DNA of 64,000 nt from Eulemur rufifrons (GCF_041146395.1 NC_091000.1:17061501-17125500), one strand, 5' to 3'; shown: positions 1 to 11,924, counted from the stretch's first letter. Translations and numbers: made by a program. The notes: generated by a model not told the origin, from the letters alone.

Positions 1-104
1 CTTATTCTTCAAGAACATTTTTAGGAGAAACTCTTGGTCTCTTTCTGTTTTTTCCCCACACACCAAGGTTACCATTCTTAATATGACTTTCCAAGGCTCC
101 TTCT

Positions 105-880
105 CTATATGTGGATGTAAATCCGTTTTTCACAATCCAAAAATGGGATCATACTAAACACACTGCCATATAATCTATTTCTGTCAATTAATATAGTAAG
201 AAATTTCCACAATATTAAATAGAGTTCAGTAAAATAATTTCAATGACATATTATTTGAGCATAATAACTTCCTATAATTTAATGCATATTCTAGCAGACA
301 TTTAGGCCAATTCCAGCTTGGGAGCTATTATAAACAAGGCTATCTTAAAAGCATTTGTAACTGAATCGTTCCTCTTATTCATGATTATTTCCTGTGGACA
401 AATTCCTAGAAATGGATACTAGGTCAATAGGCAGATGAACATTTTTAAGCTTTTCTGATATATGTGTGCCAAATTGTTCTCCGAAAGGCTCTGCAAATGA
501 ATTTCTCCAATTCTTGTCAACAGTGGATATTACTAAAATTTTGACCAATTTTGGGTAAAAATGCTATCTCATTTTACTTAAACTTTATTGGTGAAGAAGA
601 AAGAACAGTAATTTTTCTTTGTTAAAAAAATGTTTGTAAAATGTCTATTTTCTTCCTTTGGTGTTACGTTTAGAAAGGTCTTCCCAATTTCAAGACTTTG
701 TTACAATTCTCTAGACAGACTTTTTAGTACTTTTATGATCTTATTTATCCTTCACGTTTAAATATTTAATCCATCTGGAATTTATTTTAATATAACGACG
801 ATTATGAGTTAAGATTCTAAATGAACTTTTTCTAGATGGTTATCCATCCAGTTGTCCCATGTAAGGTTTCTGTTGCTAAT
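105..880 (-). repeat. Ancient LINE-1 (L1M-type) 3' fragment, antisense
   Basis: The sequence resembles the antisense of old mammalian L1 3' sequence. It has the blocks for 'aaattcctagaaatggatact', a 'gccaaattgttctcc' block and a 'ttatccatccagttgtccca' block in the usual order. It is heavily diverged, with no reading frame. The exact subfamily is not named here, and the left end may continue beyond the window. Confidence 0.55.
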
Positions 881-1384
881 TCAGATATTTCTTAGCAGTG
901 AGGAGGAAATACCAACAGAAAAAGAGCTATCATGTTCTCAGTTGCTAAGAAACATTTCCATGCCTTTCTGATTACGGGTTCACACTGTTTAGCATTCTGT
1001 CATTTTTTTCTGCCACCCTAGCACCATATACTACTAAAAAATAATATAGTGGAAACTTGTTGCCACAGAAGTGCTGAGAATTAAGGCAGTAACCCTTTTA
1101 TAAATGTCTTCCTATGCTAAGAGCAATACTAAGAGCTACACTCCCAAAGAAGTGTTTTAAAACACATTTTTGTCTTATTTCTTCAAAGCTTTGCTCCGAA
1201 AAACTTAAAGATGTCTTCTTTCTTTTGACCTGTAGGTGGCAAACTTCCACTCTTACGCTCTTTCAAAATTTTGACCTGCAGATTTAAAATCACAAAATGA
1301 AAAAGATTATTTTAGTGTGGTAGCATAAATCTGTAAATAAGAACCATTTGGGCAGTTCCTTTTTAATTATGGCATGTTTGAGCT
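881..1384. other. Intergenic, nothing recognised
   Basis: AT-rich single-copy-looking DNA with no long reading frame, CpG cluster or clear repeat consensus. It may contain eroded repeat sequence that I cannot identify by eye. Confidence 0.4.
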
Positions 1385-1560
1385 AGTCAGCATAGACTAG
1401 AGGCAGAGTCCTGGCTCTGCCGTTACCTAATAGTGACCTGGGAAAGTGAGTCAAGTTCTCTGGGCCTGTTATCGCACCTTTAGATGACAAAGTTGAGTGA
1501 AGTCGCTTTTACTATACTTTCCAGCTTTACATTCTGTGATTCTCATTGCTAATTTATATC
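1385..1560 (+). repeat. MIR SINE fragment
   Basis: The order of segments follows the MIR core: 'gagtcctggctctgccgttacc', then 'gtgacctgggaaagtgagtcaag', then 'tctctgggcctg'. This is an ancient tRNA-derived SINE shared by mammals. It is diverged and the ends are approximate. Confidence 0.65.
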
Positions 1561-1684
1561 CCTGACAGATTTTGAGTGATAGTGAAACCCACTTAAAAGG
1601 GGGCAAAAATGTCAAATAATTGTTTCTTAAGAGATTGTAATGATAAGGCCAGACTTGAAAATTTATTACCAACACAACAACATG

Positions 1685-1775
1685 AATATATTTAATGATA
1701 CTGAATTGTGTACTTGAAAATGGTTAAGATGGCAAATTTTATGTTATGTATATTTTACCACAATTAAAAAATTTT
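1685..1775 (+). repeat. L1M 3' terminus
   Basis: The segment 'gaattgtgtacttgaaaatgg' followed by 'ggcaaattttatgttatgt' and an A-rich end is the characteristic 3' terminus of old L1 elements in sense orientation. Most of the element upstream is missing. Confidence 0.6.
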
Positions 1776-2318
1776 AAGTAATAAAATTTATACCATGTTT
1801 ACAACATTAGGGTTTTTAAAAATGGCCAATTATAGATTCAAACTGTTATAATGATTTATTTTATTGCAAACCACAACCCAAGTAATACAGTAGAGAATGA
1901 AATAACTTTTTTGGTATATGGGGGAAATGAATGAACTTAGATGTATTGTTATTGTAGCCATATCAGCAAATTATAATGGGTTAAAAAGTAGAATATAAAA
2001 TATAAATCTACAAGAGGACAGAAAATAAAATGGAAAACACAAACAAACCAAAATAACAAACTTACTCCTTTTGTGATAAATTAGTGGCTATTAAAAAAGT
2101 TATTGAATATAAAATACATATTTCTGTATTATAAGCATGAAAATATTTTCAAATGACAGAAAGAACTAAATGTGACACACTATAAAAAGGTTACTATTTT
2201 AAATATATAAATATGCATCTGCTGGGGTCTCCCTAAGTGAAGTTATACCTGACCCAAACCTTACATGCAGTAACTCCAACAATCAAAAGCCCTCCTCAGA
2301 ATTTTATTGTGCCCCCAA
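1776..2318. other. Intergenic AT-rich DNA
   Basis: A and T make up most of this stretch. I see no repeat consensus, gene or CpG enrichment. Confidence 0.4.
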
Positions 2319-2362
2319 AACACACACACACATGCACACATACACACAGGCACACACACGCC
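2319..2362. repeat. Imperfect (CA)n microsatellite
   Basis: A CA/CACACG-type run interrupted by 'tg' and 'gg' steps. It also explains the Thr/His-rich short reading frames that overlap it. Confidence 0.85.
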
Positions 2363-3255
2363 CTTTGCTTCTCTTTGCCTTCAGTGTTTTATCGGCACTT
2401 TTTTTGCTTTCCTCTCTTTATTTCCCCAGTCTTAGTGTCTACAACTATTCCACCTGTTTATATCAAGTACTTCATGGGTTTTTTACTTTACGATGGGTTG
2501 AGTACTGTGTAGTTTTAAAATGTCAACTATGTATTTTACTTCAACACATAAAAATGTGTATAAAAAGTGATAAATTAAAAAACAGAACCCAAGAAAATAT
2601 TAACTTTGTGACTATATGTAAAAAACCAAAGATTAGAACTCAGAGGAATATAAATAATTTCAATTCCTGTTCAATTTGTAAAGTTAAATCCCAAGTTTTA
2701 GAAATGACAAAAATTCCAACTACTAAAAATCATAGTTACTCTGTATAATATTATATCTCTAGAAAAACTAAAACCAATTGTTAAAGTCTATTTGACTTGA
2801 TTTTAATAGTATGGACCATCTCCAAAAGATTTTTTTTTCTTTCTAGAATTAAGCCAAATTTTCCCTATATACTAGAATTATTTTAAGTCAAACTTTCCTT
2901 GTGCATTAATTGAATCTAGGAATAAATTAGATATCTTTATAAGTTTATATATAAGTTTATTAGTGTGTGGCATTCTTTAAAATACCTGACCAGTACTGCT
3001 CAGAACTGTCAAGGTCATCAAAAACAAGGAAATTCTGAAAAATGATCACGACCAAGAGGAGTACAAGGAGATAAGACAACTAAATGTCATGTGGTGTCCT
3101 GGATAGGATTGTGGAACAGGAAAAAAGACATTAAGTAGTAACTAAGGGAATCAGAATAAAGTCTGGACTTTAGTCAATAATTATGTATCAATGCTATTAT
3201 TGTGACAAGCGTACCATACTAATGTAAGATGTTAATAACAAGGGAAAATAGATGT
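2363..3255. other. Intergenic, nothing recognised
   Basis: AT-rich DNA. A short open frame runs to 2748 but has A/T-driven composition (Lys, Asn, Ser) and no domain, so I do not call a gene. Confidence 0.4.
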
Positions 3256-3257
3256 GG

Positions 3258-3546
3258 GCTGCTATGGTCTGAATGTCATGTGTTGGAAACTTGTTCTCCA
3301 ATGCAATGGGGTTGGAGATGGGGCCTAATGGGAGGGCTCCATTCTCATGAATGGATTAATGCTGCCATAAAAAGGGCTTTCAGGACTGGATTCTTTCTTT
3401 CTCTTCTGCCATGTAAGGACACAGCAAGAAGGCCCTCATCAGATCCCAGCACCGGCTTCTAGAACTGTGAGAAAATAAATTTCCATTCTTTGTAAATTAC
3501 CTATTCTGTAGTATTCTGTTATAGCATCACAAAACAGATTGAGACA
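3258..3546 (+). repeat. MaLR-type LTR (MLT1/MST-like)
   Basis: It begins 'tgctatggtctgaatg', continues with 'ggagatggggcctaatggga', 'ctcatgaatggattaatgc' and 'agaactgtgagaaaataaat', and ends 'gcatcacaaaacagattgag'. That is the diagnostic order of a mammalian apparent LTR retrotransposon LTR in sense orientation, including its polyadenylation signal. It is a solo, diverged LTR. Confidence 0.75.
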
Positions 3547-3798
3547 TGGGGTATTGGGAATTCTCTGGGCTATTTTTACCATTTTTCTGTAAATCTAAAA
3601 AACTCTTCTAAAATTATAAATTATTTTAAAAATATGTGAATGTGTTCAGACTGTAACACCACCTAACGTATTGAGATTAATATACTAAATAACAGAACCT
3701 ATTTTTCTGTGAATGTCCAGCTAATAAGATGAAAATTTGCCAGGTCATATCTACAATCATGCAATAGCTCAAGAGAACACATCAATAACTGAAGAGAT

Positions 3799-4138
3799 GG
3801 CCGGGCGCGGTGGCTCACGCCTGTAATCCTAGCACTCTGGGAGGCCGAGGTGGGCGGATTGTTTGAGCTCAGGAGTTCGAGACCAGCCTGAGCAAGAGCG
3901 AGACCCCATCTCTACCAAAAATAGAAAGAAATTATATGGACAGCTAAAAATATATATAGAAAAAATTAGCCGGGCATGATGGTGCATGCCTGTAGTCCCA
4001 GCTACTCGGGAGGCTGAGACAGGAGGATCGCTTGAGCTCAGAAGTTTGAGGTTGCTGTGAGCTAGGCTGATGCCATGGCACTCACTCTAGCCTGGGCAAC
4101 AGAGTGAGACTCTGTCTCAAAAAAAAAAAAAAAAAAAG
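3799..4138 (+). mobile_element. Strepsirrhine-type Alu, full length, with target-site duplication
   Basis: A dimeric 7SL-derived SINE starting 'ggccgggcgcggtggctcac'. Between the monomers it has 'gagcaagagcgagacccc', 'agaaagaaattatatgga' and a spaced 'aaaaatatatatag' segment, and it carries 'gctaggctgatgccatggca' in the right arm. These features mark lemur/loris Alus rather than AluY/S/J. A 14-bp direct repeat 'aataactgaagaga' flanks it (3784-3797 and 4139-4152), so the boundaries are firm. Confidence 0.93.
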
Positions 4139-4152
4139 AATAACTGAAGAGA

Positions 4153-4895
4153 AACTTCAATAAAGAGGAAGATAAATTATTAAGAGCTGAGAATGTAAAA
4201 GGTGCTATATACAGTAAAAAACTCTCCTTGCCCCCAGGTATATATACACGTTATCTCCAACAGGAACAAACAATAAAAATACATTCCAAGGACAGAATGC
4301 CAACTCTAGGGTCTAACAAAATGTTTGCACTATCAAAATGTGAAGTTGTTACTATTATATTACAACATGTAATGGAGTCCATTTCATATTATATTTGAAG
4401 TTTCTTTTCTGAATTTTTTTCTTTTTCCATTTCTTTTGCCAATTTTCTTGGCAGTTGATTTCCCAATGTGTTTATCTGGTGACGTAAAAAAAGATTCTTT
4501 GTACACTGTCTACTATGAATGAAAGCAAATTGGGACGTTCACAGCCTGTTGACAATATTGAGTACTGGTTTGATGTCTAAAAAAAGTGACCTGTTTCCTG
4601 TGTTAACCTCAGCGTAGGAGATGGAAAAGGCTACTTCCCAATAGGTTTCCACTTTGGACTAAACATCAAATTAAAAGAAATGAGACAGATGTAATACATC
4701 TTTCTCTCACCACTTAATTAAATCATACATTAAAATAGTTTCTTGTTAATGAATTTAAAATGTTTTAAACTAACATTAGTGTTTTCTTGTTTGAAAGCAA
4801 TAGAGACTTCTGTTGATGAAGTCATTTATTGTCCTACAAATATTCATTGGTTTCCTGCAGTATTTCTGAAATGGCCTTATAAGAGTCACATGAGC
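4153..4895. other. Intergenic, nothing recognised
   Basis: AT-rich single-copy-looking DNA without a supported gene or repeat. Confidence 0.35.
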
Positions 4896-4955
4896 CGCTT
4901 GTCAAAATGCAGATTCCCAGACCCAGAATCTATCTTTTTAATTAGAGCCTTCTTC
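4896..4955. repeat. MER20/MER5-like hAT fragment
   Basis: 'caaaatgcagattcccagac' followed by an 'agaatct' block matches the interior of small non-autonomous hAT (Charlie) elements. Too short to assign firmly. Confidence 0.35.
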
Positions 4956-4971
4956 TGATCAGGTAAGTTTT

Positions 4972-5155
4972 TGTGGTAGTTCTTAACCCTGGCTGCACAA
5001 GAGAATCACCTGGAGAACTTCTAAGACTACGAATGCCCTAGCCCACCCCTTTCATACCCCGGATTTTCATTTCTTTTTCTGGGTGGGGCCTACACACCAG
5101 TGTTTTTTAACTCTCTGGTTGATACTAGTGTGCAACCAGGGTCGAAAACCACTAG
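4972..5155 (+). mobile_element. MER5A-type non-autonomous hAT transposon
   Basis: It starts near 'gtggtagttcttaaccctgg' and 'tgcacaagagaatcacctgg' and ends with 'gtgcaaccagggtcgaaaac' plus 'cactag'. The two ends are inverted copies of each other, as in MER5A (hAT-Charlie). The interior carries the usual 'ctgggtggggcc' block. Confidence 0.75.
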
Positions 5156-5219
5156 TCTTGTGTATGGAACCAAAATTAATGAGAAAAACCTGCACTTTGC
5201 TCCTTAGGCTTTATTCAAC

Positions 5220-5455
5220 ACACATTGGCTACTGAACACGACATATGGATCTCACAAGCATCAAGTTGAGCAAAAGAAGTCAGACACAACAGAAAACATG
5301 CTAATTGAGACAAAATGCTAATAGCTATGGGGTTTCTTTTTGGGGTGATGGAAACCCCAAAAAGTGTTTATCTGGAATTAGTGGTGATGGTTGCAAAACA
5401 TAGTGAATGTGCTAAAAACAACTGAAGTGTTTCAAAACAGGCATATCTAAACCGA
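5220..5455 (+). repeat. L1M 3' region fragment, sense
   Basis: 'gggtttctttttggggtgatg' followed by 'ggaattagtggtgatggttgc' and 'gctaaaaacaactgaa' is the well-known L1M 3' sequence in sense orientation. Confidence 0.6.
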
Positions 5456-7017
5456 AGGGTTAGGATTTGGGTTCGTGGTTAATCTTTGGGGAAGAGGGAG
5501 GAAGTTGTGACGGACAAGGAGAACAAGGAGGGCTCTGGGATGCTGGCCGTGTTCTTACTCCTTATCCTGGGTGGTGGTTAGGGGGTGAACTCACTTGTGA
5601 GCGTTCATTTTTGAGCTGTGTATGTATGATTTGTGCTTTGGGAAGACTCTGAGTCATCGAGAGAAGGTTAAAAATATTCAGGCTCCTCTACTTGATAATG
5701 CAGGAAAGATTGACTATGATTCTATCTTAACCTATAATCAAAGCAGGTCTCCTGAGACACAAAGATAATTTTTGACAGTAGAGATTATTTTATATTGCAA
5801 TAGATTACCACAGGAGACTATAGAATCTCTGTCCTCAGAACTCTATGAAAAATAGCCTTGCTGTAAAATCAGTTCTGTTTTGGGATAGTATCTTGTGGTA
5901 ATTGGCCAGATAATGTTTGACACCTAATCCAGTCTACCTTTAATTTATATCTACACTTTGTTGTGGAAATCAAAAATAAGATAAAAGAAAAACTCAGAGA
6001 TCCTCAAATTCCCATACTTGCCAAAGAGACTTAGATAATTCATCTATTGTATTTTTAGTTACAGCAAACACTAGTACACCATTCATCAAGCTGAATTTCC
6101 CTAAGCTCAACTTAAGTTTTTCTTTCTTTTATATTATTGCCAATATATTTTTCTTAATTGCTTCTAATATGCTGATAGTCCTAGACTCTCCTTCCCTTCA
6201 TTCTTTACTTATTGCTTCTCCAGGCTCTACGAATTTAATTCTTTCTTTCTTCATATGCTTAGGGTTTCATCACTTTATTGCCTCTTTTTGTGTTTCTCTA
6301 GCTCTACTCATATTTCTGAGACCTTTGGTTTCCAGAAATGACTACAGTATTGTGAGATTTTAGAAAATGTCCACTTCCTTTTGCAATCATGTTTGTAGGC
6401 AAAAACAATATGGTTCAACATTGAGCCCTCGGTTCCAGGATTACGTCTTTAGAATTGAGTCAGTTTAGCATTGCCACTGATTTCATAATCTCTGTTTTGC
6501 ATGCAGTCCATTCCCACTGAAATCTTTTCATGAATTTCCAAAACTCCTTATTTCATTACTTGTAGACTATGCATTTGTATTCCTACATCTAAGGTTTTAT
6601 TTCTCTTATAAAAAAACAAACAGCAATTTTAAATTTGCTTTGTTCTTCATTGTTCTAATTTCTGTGAGGCTATCACCATACTGTAGTACTTATAATATTA
6701 GCCAGATTCAGAGAAAATGAATAGTTTTTTTCTAGTTCTCTATTTTTCCAATTGTTTCTTCATTGATTGGCAAATCTTATGTCAACTCTTTTATTAATGA
6801 TGCTATTTGTTTTCACTTAAGGAAAATAAAATTACAAAAAGAAGAATACATCTTGTTTCTCAGCTCCTAAATGCTTTAAATGACTCTTAAAAAAATTATA
6901 CTGGCAGAAATGAAGTTAAAGCTTCTAGAACCAGAAAGAATCTACAGAACTTTCTTTGGAAGGTTAGAATTTAATTGTTATGCTATAAATCAAATAGAAG
7001 TCTAGAAATGAGTTCAA
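5456..7017. other. Intergenic, nothing recognised
   Basis: AT-rich DNA without CpG enrichment, splice-bounded open frame or clear repeat. The short open frames at 5467-5652 and 6169-6363 show no domain. Confidence 0.35.
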
Positions 7018-7305
7018 TGGTGCAGGCATGATGACTCACACCTGTAATCCCAGCACTTTGGGGGACAAGGTGGGAGGATTGCTTGAGGCCAGGAGTTTGA
7101 GACCAGCCTGGGCAACATAATGAGACACTGTCTCTACAAAAAGAATAAGAAAAACTAGCCAGGTGTGGTGGCACGCACCTGTAGTCCCAGCTACTCAGGA
7201 AGCTGAGGCAGGAGAATTGCTTGAACCCAGGAGTTCAAGGCTTCAGTGAGTCATGATGACGCCCCACTGTACTCCATCCTGGGCAACAGAGGGAGACCCT
7301 GTGAA
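7018..7305 (+). mobile_element. Alu (old, J-like), sense
   Basis: A dimeric Alu with 'cacctgtaatcccagcac', 'gaggccaggagtttgagacc' and the second-arm 'cctgtagtcccagctactca'. It lacks the strepsirrhine inter-arm insertion, so it probably predates the strepsirrhine expansion. It ends in a long purine tail. Confidence 0.85.
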
Positions 7306-7438
7306 AAAAAGGAAGGAAGGAAGGAAGAAAGGAAGGAAGGGAGGGAGGGAGGGAAAAAGAAAGGAAGGAAGGAAAGAAAGAAAAGAAAAAGAAAAGAAAG
7401 AGCTTCAAGGGATAAATAAGGAGGGAGGGAGAAAGAAG
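7306..7438. repeat. Purine tract, (GGAA)n/(GAAA)n from the Alu tail
   Basis: About 130 bp of almost pure purine on the + strand, mostly GGAA, GGGA and GAAA units. It grew from the A-rich tail of the preceding Alu. Confidence 0.9.
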
Positions 7439-7499
7439 CAACCCCCCGTATCAAAGAAATAATATTGGATTTAAAGTTAGAAAATCTAAAAGATACAAT

Positions 7500-7935
7500 T
7501 TTCTCTACTTTTTTCCACTTCTCTGCTTAAAACCATTCTGAGGCTTCCCAGTGCTTCCAGACTGAAATGCAAATGCCTGCACCAAGGGAAACAGTCTGGC
7601 CCTTGCCAGGGTCTCAGGGCTCCTCCCTGCTAGTCTTCCTTCCGATCTCAGATGCCCTAACGCACCATGACTTCCATGCCTTCCCACACAGTGGACCCCC
7701 TTTTTACCGCTACCCTTTCTCCAAGGGAGTAAATGTTCCTTCTTCACCTATTCTGAAGGATAATCTGCATGTGACTGGCTAACTTCCTGATGTTCAGAGT
7801 CCCTCATGTCTTATCCACAGTGAGACATTTTTCATTTCCCCCTTTCTTATTTGTGAAGTAGAAGCTGTGTGATCGATCCATCTACATAGAACTCCCTGCC
7901 TGTTCTCCTAGTTAACTACCTTTTCCCAAATTGTC
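7500..7935 (+). repeat. L2 LINE 3' fragment
   Basis: 'ctctgcttaaaaccattctg' followed by 'aggcttcccagtgcttccag', 'ctgaaatgc' and the 'ccttccatgccttcc'-type blocks follow the L2 3' consensus in sense order. Confidence 0.6.
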
Positions 7936-7984
7936 TAATGTTTTCCACTATGCTACTAGGAATAAGAAGAAAAAGTATGAGTTA

Positions 7985-8410
7985 TATATCACTGTATAAT
8001 AAATCACCCCAAAATTTAGTGGCTTAAAATAATTTGTTATTATTTCCCAAGATTCCGTGAGTTGGCTGGGTGCTCCCCTGCTGTTAATGCGGTGGCATAC
8101 AGCTGGTACAGCTGGGAGGGCCAAGATGGCCTCAGGCAGGTGTTTGGCAGTTGATGATGGCTGTCAGTTGGGGCATGTTGGTTCTCCTCCTCATAGCCGC
8201 TCATCTTCAGAAAGCTAGACTGGCTGCCTCAAATGTCAGTCTCAAGGCAGCCTTCCCAGAGGACAAAGGCAGAAGCCGGAAGGCCTTTTAAGGGTCTAGT
8301 TTTGAAGTCACACAACTTCCTTTCTACCACATTGTTTTTCTTAAAGCATATGACAAGGACAGACCAAATTCAAAGTGTGAACTCCTTCTGTTGATGAGTT
8401 ATAAAAGAGC
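7985..8410 (+). repeat. Ancient mammalian interspersed repeat, family not named
   Basis: 'tcactgtataataaatcacc' plus 'ccaaaatttagtggcttaaaa' opens a widespread old repeat. Later blocks about 'ggaaggccttttaagggtct' and 'gaagtcacacaacttc' are in the expected order. I recognise the pattern but not the family name with confidence. Confidence 0.55.
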
Positions 8411-8889
8411 GTGCGTGTGTTTTTCAATCTACAGCAATGCAAAAAGGAAAAATTGACTAGACTACCTGAAATAAATAGATTCCTTGAGGCCCAAATAAAA
8501 TATGACTTTACTTTTCATTCAGGTAAATAAGAATGCCAATTGACTACACATCTTCAGTCATAGTTACTACTATAAAATCACTGTAACACTAACAGGTCAC
8601 AAGAACAGAAAACTAAGGAAACTACTAAACATGTCATAGGCCCAGAAAGTATTTGCAAGAGGAAGTGGAGATACTGAGTCTTATTTCTCTAGACAATGCA
8701 ACCTGACAAGTGTGCTTTCCAAACCTCGGAGTTATGCCAGTTTGACTTCAAGCCTCTTTTGTTAATAATAGAATGGAGAATGCCAGCCAAAAATTTTGTT
8801 ACTTAAAAGGGAATTTGCAAATTAACTCTCTTAAGTAACTATTAGTTGGCCAACCTTCACTGACAGGAGTTTGCATTTTTATTACCATC
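8411..8889. other. Intergenic, nothing recognised
   Basis: AT-rich single-copy-looking DNA with no supported gene, RNA or repeat. Confidence 0.35.
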
Positions 8890-8965
8890 TACCTTGCATA
8901 ACTGATGAAAGTTAAATGAGATAATTAATGTAATGTGCCTAGTGTAATACCTGGCTTACCTTTGC
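8890..8965. repeat. MIR fragment
   Basis: 'gaaagttaaatgagataatt' and 'gcctagtgtaatacctggc' match the MIR 3' half. Confidence 0.5.
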
Positions 8966-8969
8966 CTCT

Positions 8970-9055
8970 AATTATATACATATGATTATATATAATTATA
9001 TATGAAATTTATATATATGTATATAAAATTTATAAATATGTATATATGACTGCTA
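8970..9055. repeat. AT microsatellite, TATATA-rich
   Basis: Alternating 'atatat/tatata' units with interspersed 'aaattt', capable of local hairpins. Confidence 0.8.
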
Positions 9056-9214
9056 CTATTGTTTTATTCAAAGTCTCACCAAGAATTTACATTGTTCAAT
9101 GACAGACATTCTATTAGGTACTTTACCAATAATATATTTTTAAGGTCAAAATGGGGCAAAACTTTGGAATATCCATTGTCTATTTATCCATATGATGAAA
9201 ACTGACCTAGCACA

Positions 9215-9660
9215 ATTGCAACAATTAGCCATCGCTGTGTAAAAAGTAACCACGAAAAGCTCTGTGCCAATTAACCAGAAGCATTTATTTTGCTCATGGG
9301 TCTATGAAGTGGCTGGGGCAGTACTGCCTTGGCTTGTGGTACCTGATTGGCTCTGCTTCATGCTATAAGTCCATGCATAGGTTGGAACAGCTCTGTTCTG
9401 TGTGTATTTACTCGGAGGCCCAGACTAAAGGGGCAGCAAGTACCCAAAAGAAGCTCTTTTCATAGTGAGAAGATGCAAAAATACGTAGGTTCTCTTAAGG
9501 TCTACATTCAGAACCAGTACCCTGTCGCTTCACTCAAGCCAAGGGAATGGCCAACGTCACCTTTCATGGGAGGAGCTACCTTCTAAGTCACAGGGAAAGC
9601 TCCAAGGTACAAAAAGAGGCAAAGAATTGAAGCCAATAATGCAATCTGCCACAATACTGT
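9215..9660 (+). repeat. Second copy of the old repeat seen at 7985-8410, diverged
   Basis: The opening 'atcgctgtgtaaaaagtaacc', 'gcatttattttgctcatggg' and the closing 'aagtcacagggaaagctcc' plus 'gcaatctgccacaatact' keep the order seen in related old repeats. Similarity to the first copy is weak. Confidence 0.4.
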
Positions 9661-9822
9661 TTAAAGAATCTTGGCCAAATTGTCCGCAGACAATCCCTAG
9701 ACCTGCCCCCATATAGAAACATGTGTCCTGGTTTAGCTTCTTATACTTTCCTAATAGGACATAAATCCCTTGGCTGACTGTTAAAGCTTAGCAGTAATAT
9801 CTCTATTATACAATAATATAAT

Positions 9823-9859
9823 ATCCCTATTATTGTTCTATTAAACAATAATATGGGAT
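9823..9859. repeat. Short inverted repeat (hairpin-capable)
   Basis: 'atccctattattgtt' (9823-9837) pairs with 'aacaataatatgggat' (9844-9859) apart from one bulge, around a 6-nt loop. It is AT-rich; no function is implied. Confidence 0.7.
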
Positions 9860-10119
9860 GTCAACCGGTTAGTTACCTAACAGAATATATCTTTGAATTC
9901 TGTGCATATTCTGAGTGATATATTATTTTATATCTGAATCAAGAGATTAGAAGAAAAAAGATAGCAGTTAAATTACATACAGATAATTAAAATTAGATAC
10001 AAAAATGTAGAAAATTTAATTATGCATTAAATTATATTGTAGATAAATGTAGGTTTTTTAAAGACAAAAATACTACTATAACATTTTCACAGGATGCAAT
10101 GTGGCAATATCTATAAAAA

Positions 10120-10495
10120 TGGCAAGTGCCAGGAGGAGGATTTTATGTGTCATTTGTGTGTAAAATGATGTCTGTATGTGACTATTCATTGCAAAATTGT
10201 GATAGTAAAAGATTGGAAATAACATAAATGTTCATTAATTAGAAACCACTGGAATAAATTATCTCAACTCATACACTGGCATGTGCAGCCATTAACAACA
10301 ATGCGGTAGTTCTTCATGTAATAATAACACAGTTTGTCCAAAGAAGTGTGGAGGCCACATCACAAAGATTCAACCTATAAATAATTGACATCATCAAAGT
10401 ATGTACGCTATGATTCCATTTTTGTAAAGATAAAGCTACACATACAAATGACCTTATATTTGTGTGTATAAATATCTACATATGTACTTGAATAA
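10120..10495 (+). repeat. L1M 3' fragment, sense
   Basis: 'gtgatagtaaaagattggaaa', 'aacataaatgttcattaa' and 'gcagccattaacaacaatg' follow the L1M 3' sense order, where the family has 'cctaaatgtccatcaat' and 'gcagccattaaaaagaatg'. Confidence 0.65.
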
Positions 10496-10504
10496 TAAAT
10501 AATA

Positions 10505-10745
10505 ATGGGCAACATAAACTGTACCAGGCACTGTCCTAAGTGTGTTCTGTACATTGGTATTTAATGTTCACAACAACTCCATGAGGTAGGTAATTATTGC
10601 CACTTGACTTATGGGGGTTCCGAAGCCCTGAGAGGTCGGTTCCTTGCCCCAGAAACACGGCTAGTAAGTAACTGAGGTGAGATCTGCACTCAGGTAGTTT
10701 GACTCCAAAATCTGCCTTCCCAACTACTGAGTCTTGATTTCTCAC
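10505..10745 (+). repeat. MIR SINE, near full length
   Basis: 'ccaggcactgtcctaagtgtg', 'ttcacaacaactccatgagg', 'taggtaattattgcc', 'cacggctagtaagtaactga' and 'tgactccaaaatctgcc' appear in exact MIR order. It is one of the best-preserved MIRs in the window. Confidence 0.85.
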
Positions 10746-11404
10746 TGTCATGTAAAGAAAATACATGGGAAATAAGCATAGTCAGTTAATATCTGAAGAA
10801 TGAAACTTGAGAATTTTTATTTTCTATGTTACATGTTCTTATCATTTGAGTGTTTATAATAAAGCACTGCCTTTGCCACCCACAGAAGGTAGGTGTATAT
10901 CAAAGGGAGGGTATAAAACACTTAGAAAGTATCTGAGACCACCATTCCTAACTTATTGGCAGAAGTTTTGTAAGGGACCATGTTTTGTAAGAGGTCTGCA
11001 GAGTCTGTATCACCACTTCCTCCAGGCCAGGTGTTTAGGGTTCACGCTGATGCTCATTGGTTGGCTAGTTAGTAAATTACTCTGATTGCAGGTAAATAAT
11101 CTCTACTTGGCACTCTCTTAAAACATGGTGGTACCAGGATTCCCAGTCCCTTCAACCTGAAGCCAGACCCTCGAAGCACTGGGCTCTGGCTCTGATGTCT
11201 ACGTATGTAGTTTAACCTTGCTGCCACTCTTCTAACCACCATGGTAGCATCAAAACTCCAGCCTGGACGTTATGGTCTTCTCTGCTAGGATTACAGTGTA
11301 GGGGAAAAAAAGATACATTTCTTTCCCATGTCAGGTTCATGGCAGAGAACCGTATAACAATGACAGATTAACAATTGGTAAACATACTAACTGATTTAAT
11401 AGAA
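10746..11404. other. Intergenic, nothing recognised
   Basis: Mixed-composition DNA. An open frame at 10807-11085 (92 codons) has no domain or start context that would support a gene. Confidence 0.35.
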
Positions 11405-11820
11405 GTTTTACATGACACAGGAACATTCATAAGGAAATGAAGACCCAAAGAAACAGGGGAACCCGTGTATTTTTTTATGTTTAGGTTTAATGAAGAGTGC
11501 ACAGTCATGCCGAAGGACAACTGCACGAAAGGAGGTATGATCCGATGGCAGTACACTGGGGGACACTTCGCAAGGCCTGTTTGTCTGAGTCTTCATTGAC
11601 AAGGATGTTTCTTTCCTCCAGGTATAGGGTGGGTGCCTCTCACATGAGGGTCTTATGACCTGCTCAGGGGAAGTTCAGCTTGGTGTTATGGGCTGTTTTA
11701 GGGGAGAAGGGGCAAGCAGAAGGTAACAGCAACCTCCCTGCCTCTGCTGTTTTCTCAGATGCCAAAGTGTCATATTTTGGGGTAGTGTGTCCCAAACCCC
11801 ATTCTCATTTCATTTAAGTA
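11405..11820 (-). repeat. LTR-like repeat, antisense; partner of the copy at 41150-41610
   Basis: Read on the minus strand it begins 'gaatggggtttgggacacac', continues 'taccccaaaatatgac' and contains 'cctatacctggaggaaagaa'. The + strand at 41150 has matching blocks in the same order. The shared length of about 400 bp and the order suggest two copies of one endogenous retroviral LTR-type repeat. The family is not named. Confidence 0.55.
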
Positions 11821-11924
11821 ACACCAGCAACATAGCAAATTTATGGAGGTAGGCCTTATGATAGCAATTGCAATGCTTCCAGACCCTCAAATTTCAGAGA
11901 TGTTTCAGAAAGCAATGCTGTAAA

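Noticed and set aside
7235..7462. Lys/Glu/Gly-rich and Phe/Ser/Pro-rich short frames near 7.3 kb
   Set aside because: They are translations of the Alu tail and its (GGAA)n tract. The same applies to 38409-38675.
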